This document shows positions 62,576 through 64,000 of a stretch of 64,000 bases of DNA, one piece after another. The stretch lies in assembly GCA_038380795.1 (NCBI GenBank), contig CM076260.1, positions 1,795,533 through 1,859,532 on the forward strand, read 5' to 3'. The position numbers were made by a program, and so were the translations under genes. The notes beneath the pieces are model-generated. The model was not told where the DNA came from. It made no database searches and was given only the letters and a program-made list of their open reading frames with translations. Position 1 is the first letter of the stretch. Each line of letters starts with the position of its first letter. Source of the stretch: Pyrocephalus nanus. Taxonomy: Eukaryota > Chordata > Aves > Passeriformes > Tyrannidae.

Positions 62576-64000
62576 GGCATTCCCTCTGGAGTGGGAAATA
62601 CTGAGGATTCCTGGGTGTTCTGGGGCTCTTCCCAACGCCCAGAAAGGTTCGGTTTTATCCCAGCTCTCTCACTCTGGGCTATGAGCAGGCAATAAGTTAC
62701 AATTGCTGTGCATTCAATCCCCTTATCCTTAAAAACTGCTATTTATTGAATTTACTAGGAAATTCCTTAATCCCAGAAAAAAAAAAAACCAAACCAGGAA
62801 CAGCCCATGATTTACCTCCTCCTAAATAACAAGTGCCAGCTCCCCACGTGGATCCGTGTGCTGCAATCCAGAGGGGGAGGTGGAGATTTAATTTCCTTCC
62901 CACTAACACGATTGAAAAGATGGATTTGCCTTGTTCGGCATGAGGGGGAAATTCTGTTCCCAGCACAGCCCAATCCGTGTTTTCCTTGGAGTGTTTTCCT
63001 TGATTCTTCCACGCTCTTCCCTGGTTGCTTTCCAGCTGATTTGGCAGGAGCTGGAGGTCTCAGCTGAAGGGTCGTGGTAGGGGTAAAGCACTCGAGTCGT
63101 AGGGAGGGTAGAACTTCCATCATTCCAACAGCTGGAAGTCATCCCTCATCTTCCACAACCCCAGACAATTCCCGTGATTCCCTGGCAAAGCATCACAGAG
63201 CAGCTCAGGCCTTGGGATTTGTCCTGGGATTTTTCCAAATGATCCATGGAAAAGCTCCCACGAGGTCCAGCAGCCCTAGGAAGGATCCGAGCGAGCGTCT
63301 CCTCCACGGTCAGAATTCCAAGTGGGCATTTCGGAGGGAAGAAGAGAATAAAGCATCAGCAACAGGAAAACAGCTCGAGATCCCGAAGACCAGCAGCAAC
63401 ATTTTGTTTTCCCACTGCCAGGCAGAGAAGTTTCTGTCCTGCTGGGGTGAAGGACACTCTGGATCCTCCCCTCATTCCGAGTCGGATCCTTGGCTGGATG
63501 CAGGGATGTGCCAGGGCTGAGCCTCGAACACTGGGGATGCTGGAGGGAGGAGAAATAACGTGGGGATCAGATTAACTCAGGCAGAGAATTCACATTCTAA
63601 ACCTGTTTAGGTGCTCAGCCAATCCTTGGGGTTTTGGTGGCGTTTAATCCCTCGAACACCTTTGCAAATCTGGATTATTTCCCTCCCTCATCTCATTTCG
63701 GAGAAAAATCAGCGTCAATCAAAAACATCTTTACTTCTCCTGCCGCTTCCTGGCAATCTGCAGACGTTCCCTGGCAAAGCCCAGGTAAAGTTTACCTCGG
63801 GAAAAGCCTGGCAGAGTTCACAGAGGTCCTGGAGAGGTCACCGAAGGAATTAAGATGGGATTTGTCTCGCTCGGATGTGAACAAATTACATCGTTTTGCC
63901 TTGCAAATCGCCCCTGATCCAAATGCAATCCCTCAGGGATCATTTCCTCAGGAGTTTTTTTTACCAGGTGGTGTTTGTAGGGTGTTTGCTTCCCCTCTAA
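62576..64000. other. Unrecognised sequence to window end
   Basis: Apparently unique. Open frames (for example 63074-63520 plus) show no recognised family. Confidence 0.35.

Noticed and set aside
57291..64000. NUGGC, the mammalian head-to-head neighbour of ELP3
   Set aside because: No exon resembling the NUGGC GTPase was found on either strand here; it may start beyond the window or the order may differ.

Overview
The window looks like avian, probably passerine, nuclear DNA. It is AT/GC-mixed and intron-rich. It carries at least two dozen fragments of the CR1 retrotransposon 3' end, recognised by a run like TTTGGGTTGGAAGGGACC on one strand or GGTCCCTTCCAACCCAAACC on the other. No bacterial-style gene organisation is present. 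The assignment to birds rests on CR1 and on the one gene recognised; the species cannot be told.

The single protein-coding gene I can support is the 5' part of ELP3, the catalytic subunit of the Elongator tRNA-modifying complex, on the minus strand. Nine coding exons, all with GT/AG borders and matching phases, join into 305 codons: exon 1 at 55260-55287, exon 2 at 53257-53356, exon 3 at 52289-52427, exon 4 at 51538-51608, exon 5 at 48095-48158, exon 6 at 46517-46585, exon 7 at 45564-45718, exon 8 at 18596-18757 and exon 9 at 13140-13266. They cover the N-terminal region and most of the radical-SAM domain. The C-terminal acetyltransferase half must lie below position 1; I found no exon 10 in the first 13 kb. 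Intron 7 is 26.8 kb and intron 9 is more than 13.1 kb.

Layout: 1-13139 is intron 9, with CR1 copies, a purine tract, small arrays and an 84-copy 21-bp minisatellite. 13267-18595 is intron 8. 18758-45563 is intron 7, with a 2.75-kb AT-rich satellite and a 1.2-kb GC-rich 40-bp array. 45.5-55.3 kb holds the clustered exons 1-7 with CR1 pressed close to several splice sites. 55.26-55.45 kb is a CpG-rich promoter, immediately followed by a G-rich minisatellite (55.44-55.92 kb). Beyond it, 56-64 kb is intergenic or an unrecognised divergent locus, with a CR1-tail octamer array, an A/T tract and a roughly 200-bp GC-rich tandem array.

The most notable non-genic signals are: a 1.78-kb 21-bp array in which most units carry a perfect NF-kappaB consensus decamer, one per two helical turns; a recurrent composite of two CR1 3' ends with a conserved non-CR1 spacer; CR1 sequence within about 10-50 bp of four ELP3 splice junctions; and several tandem arrays that have clearly grown out of CR1 ends. 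All of these are readings by eye. Repeat boundaries are approximate (usually within 10-20 bp); exon boundaries were checked base by base.
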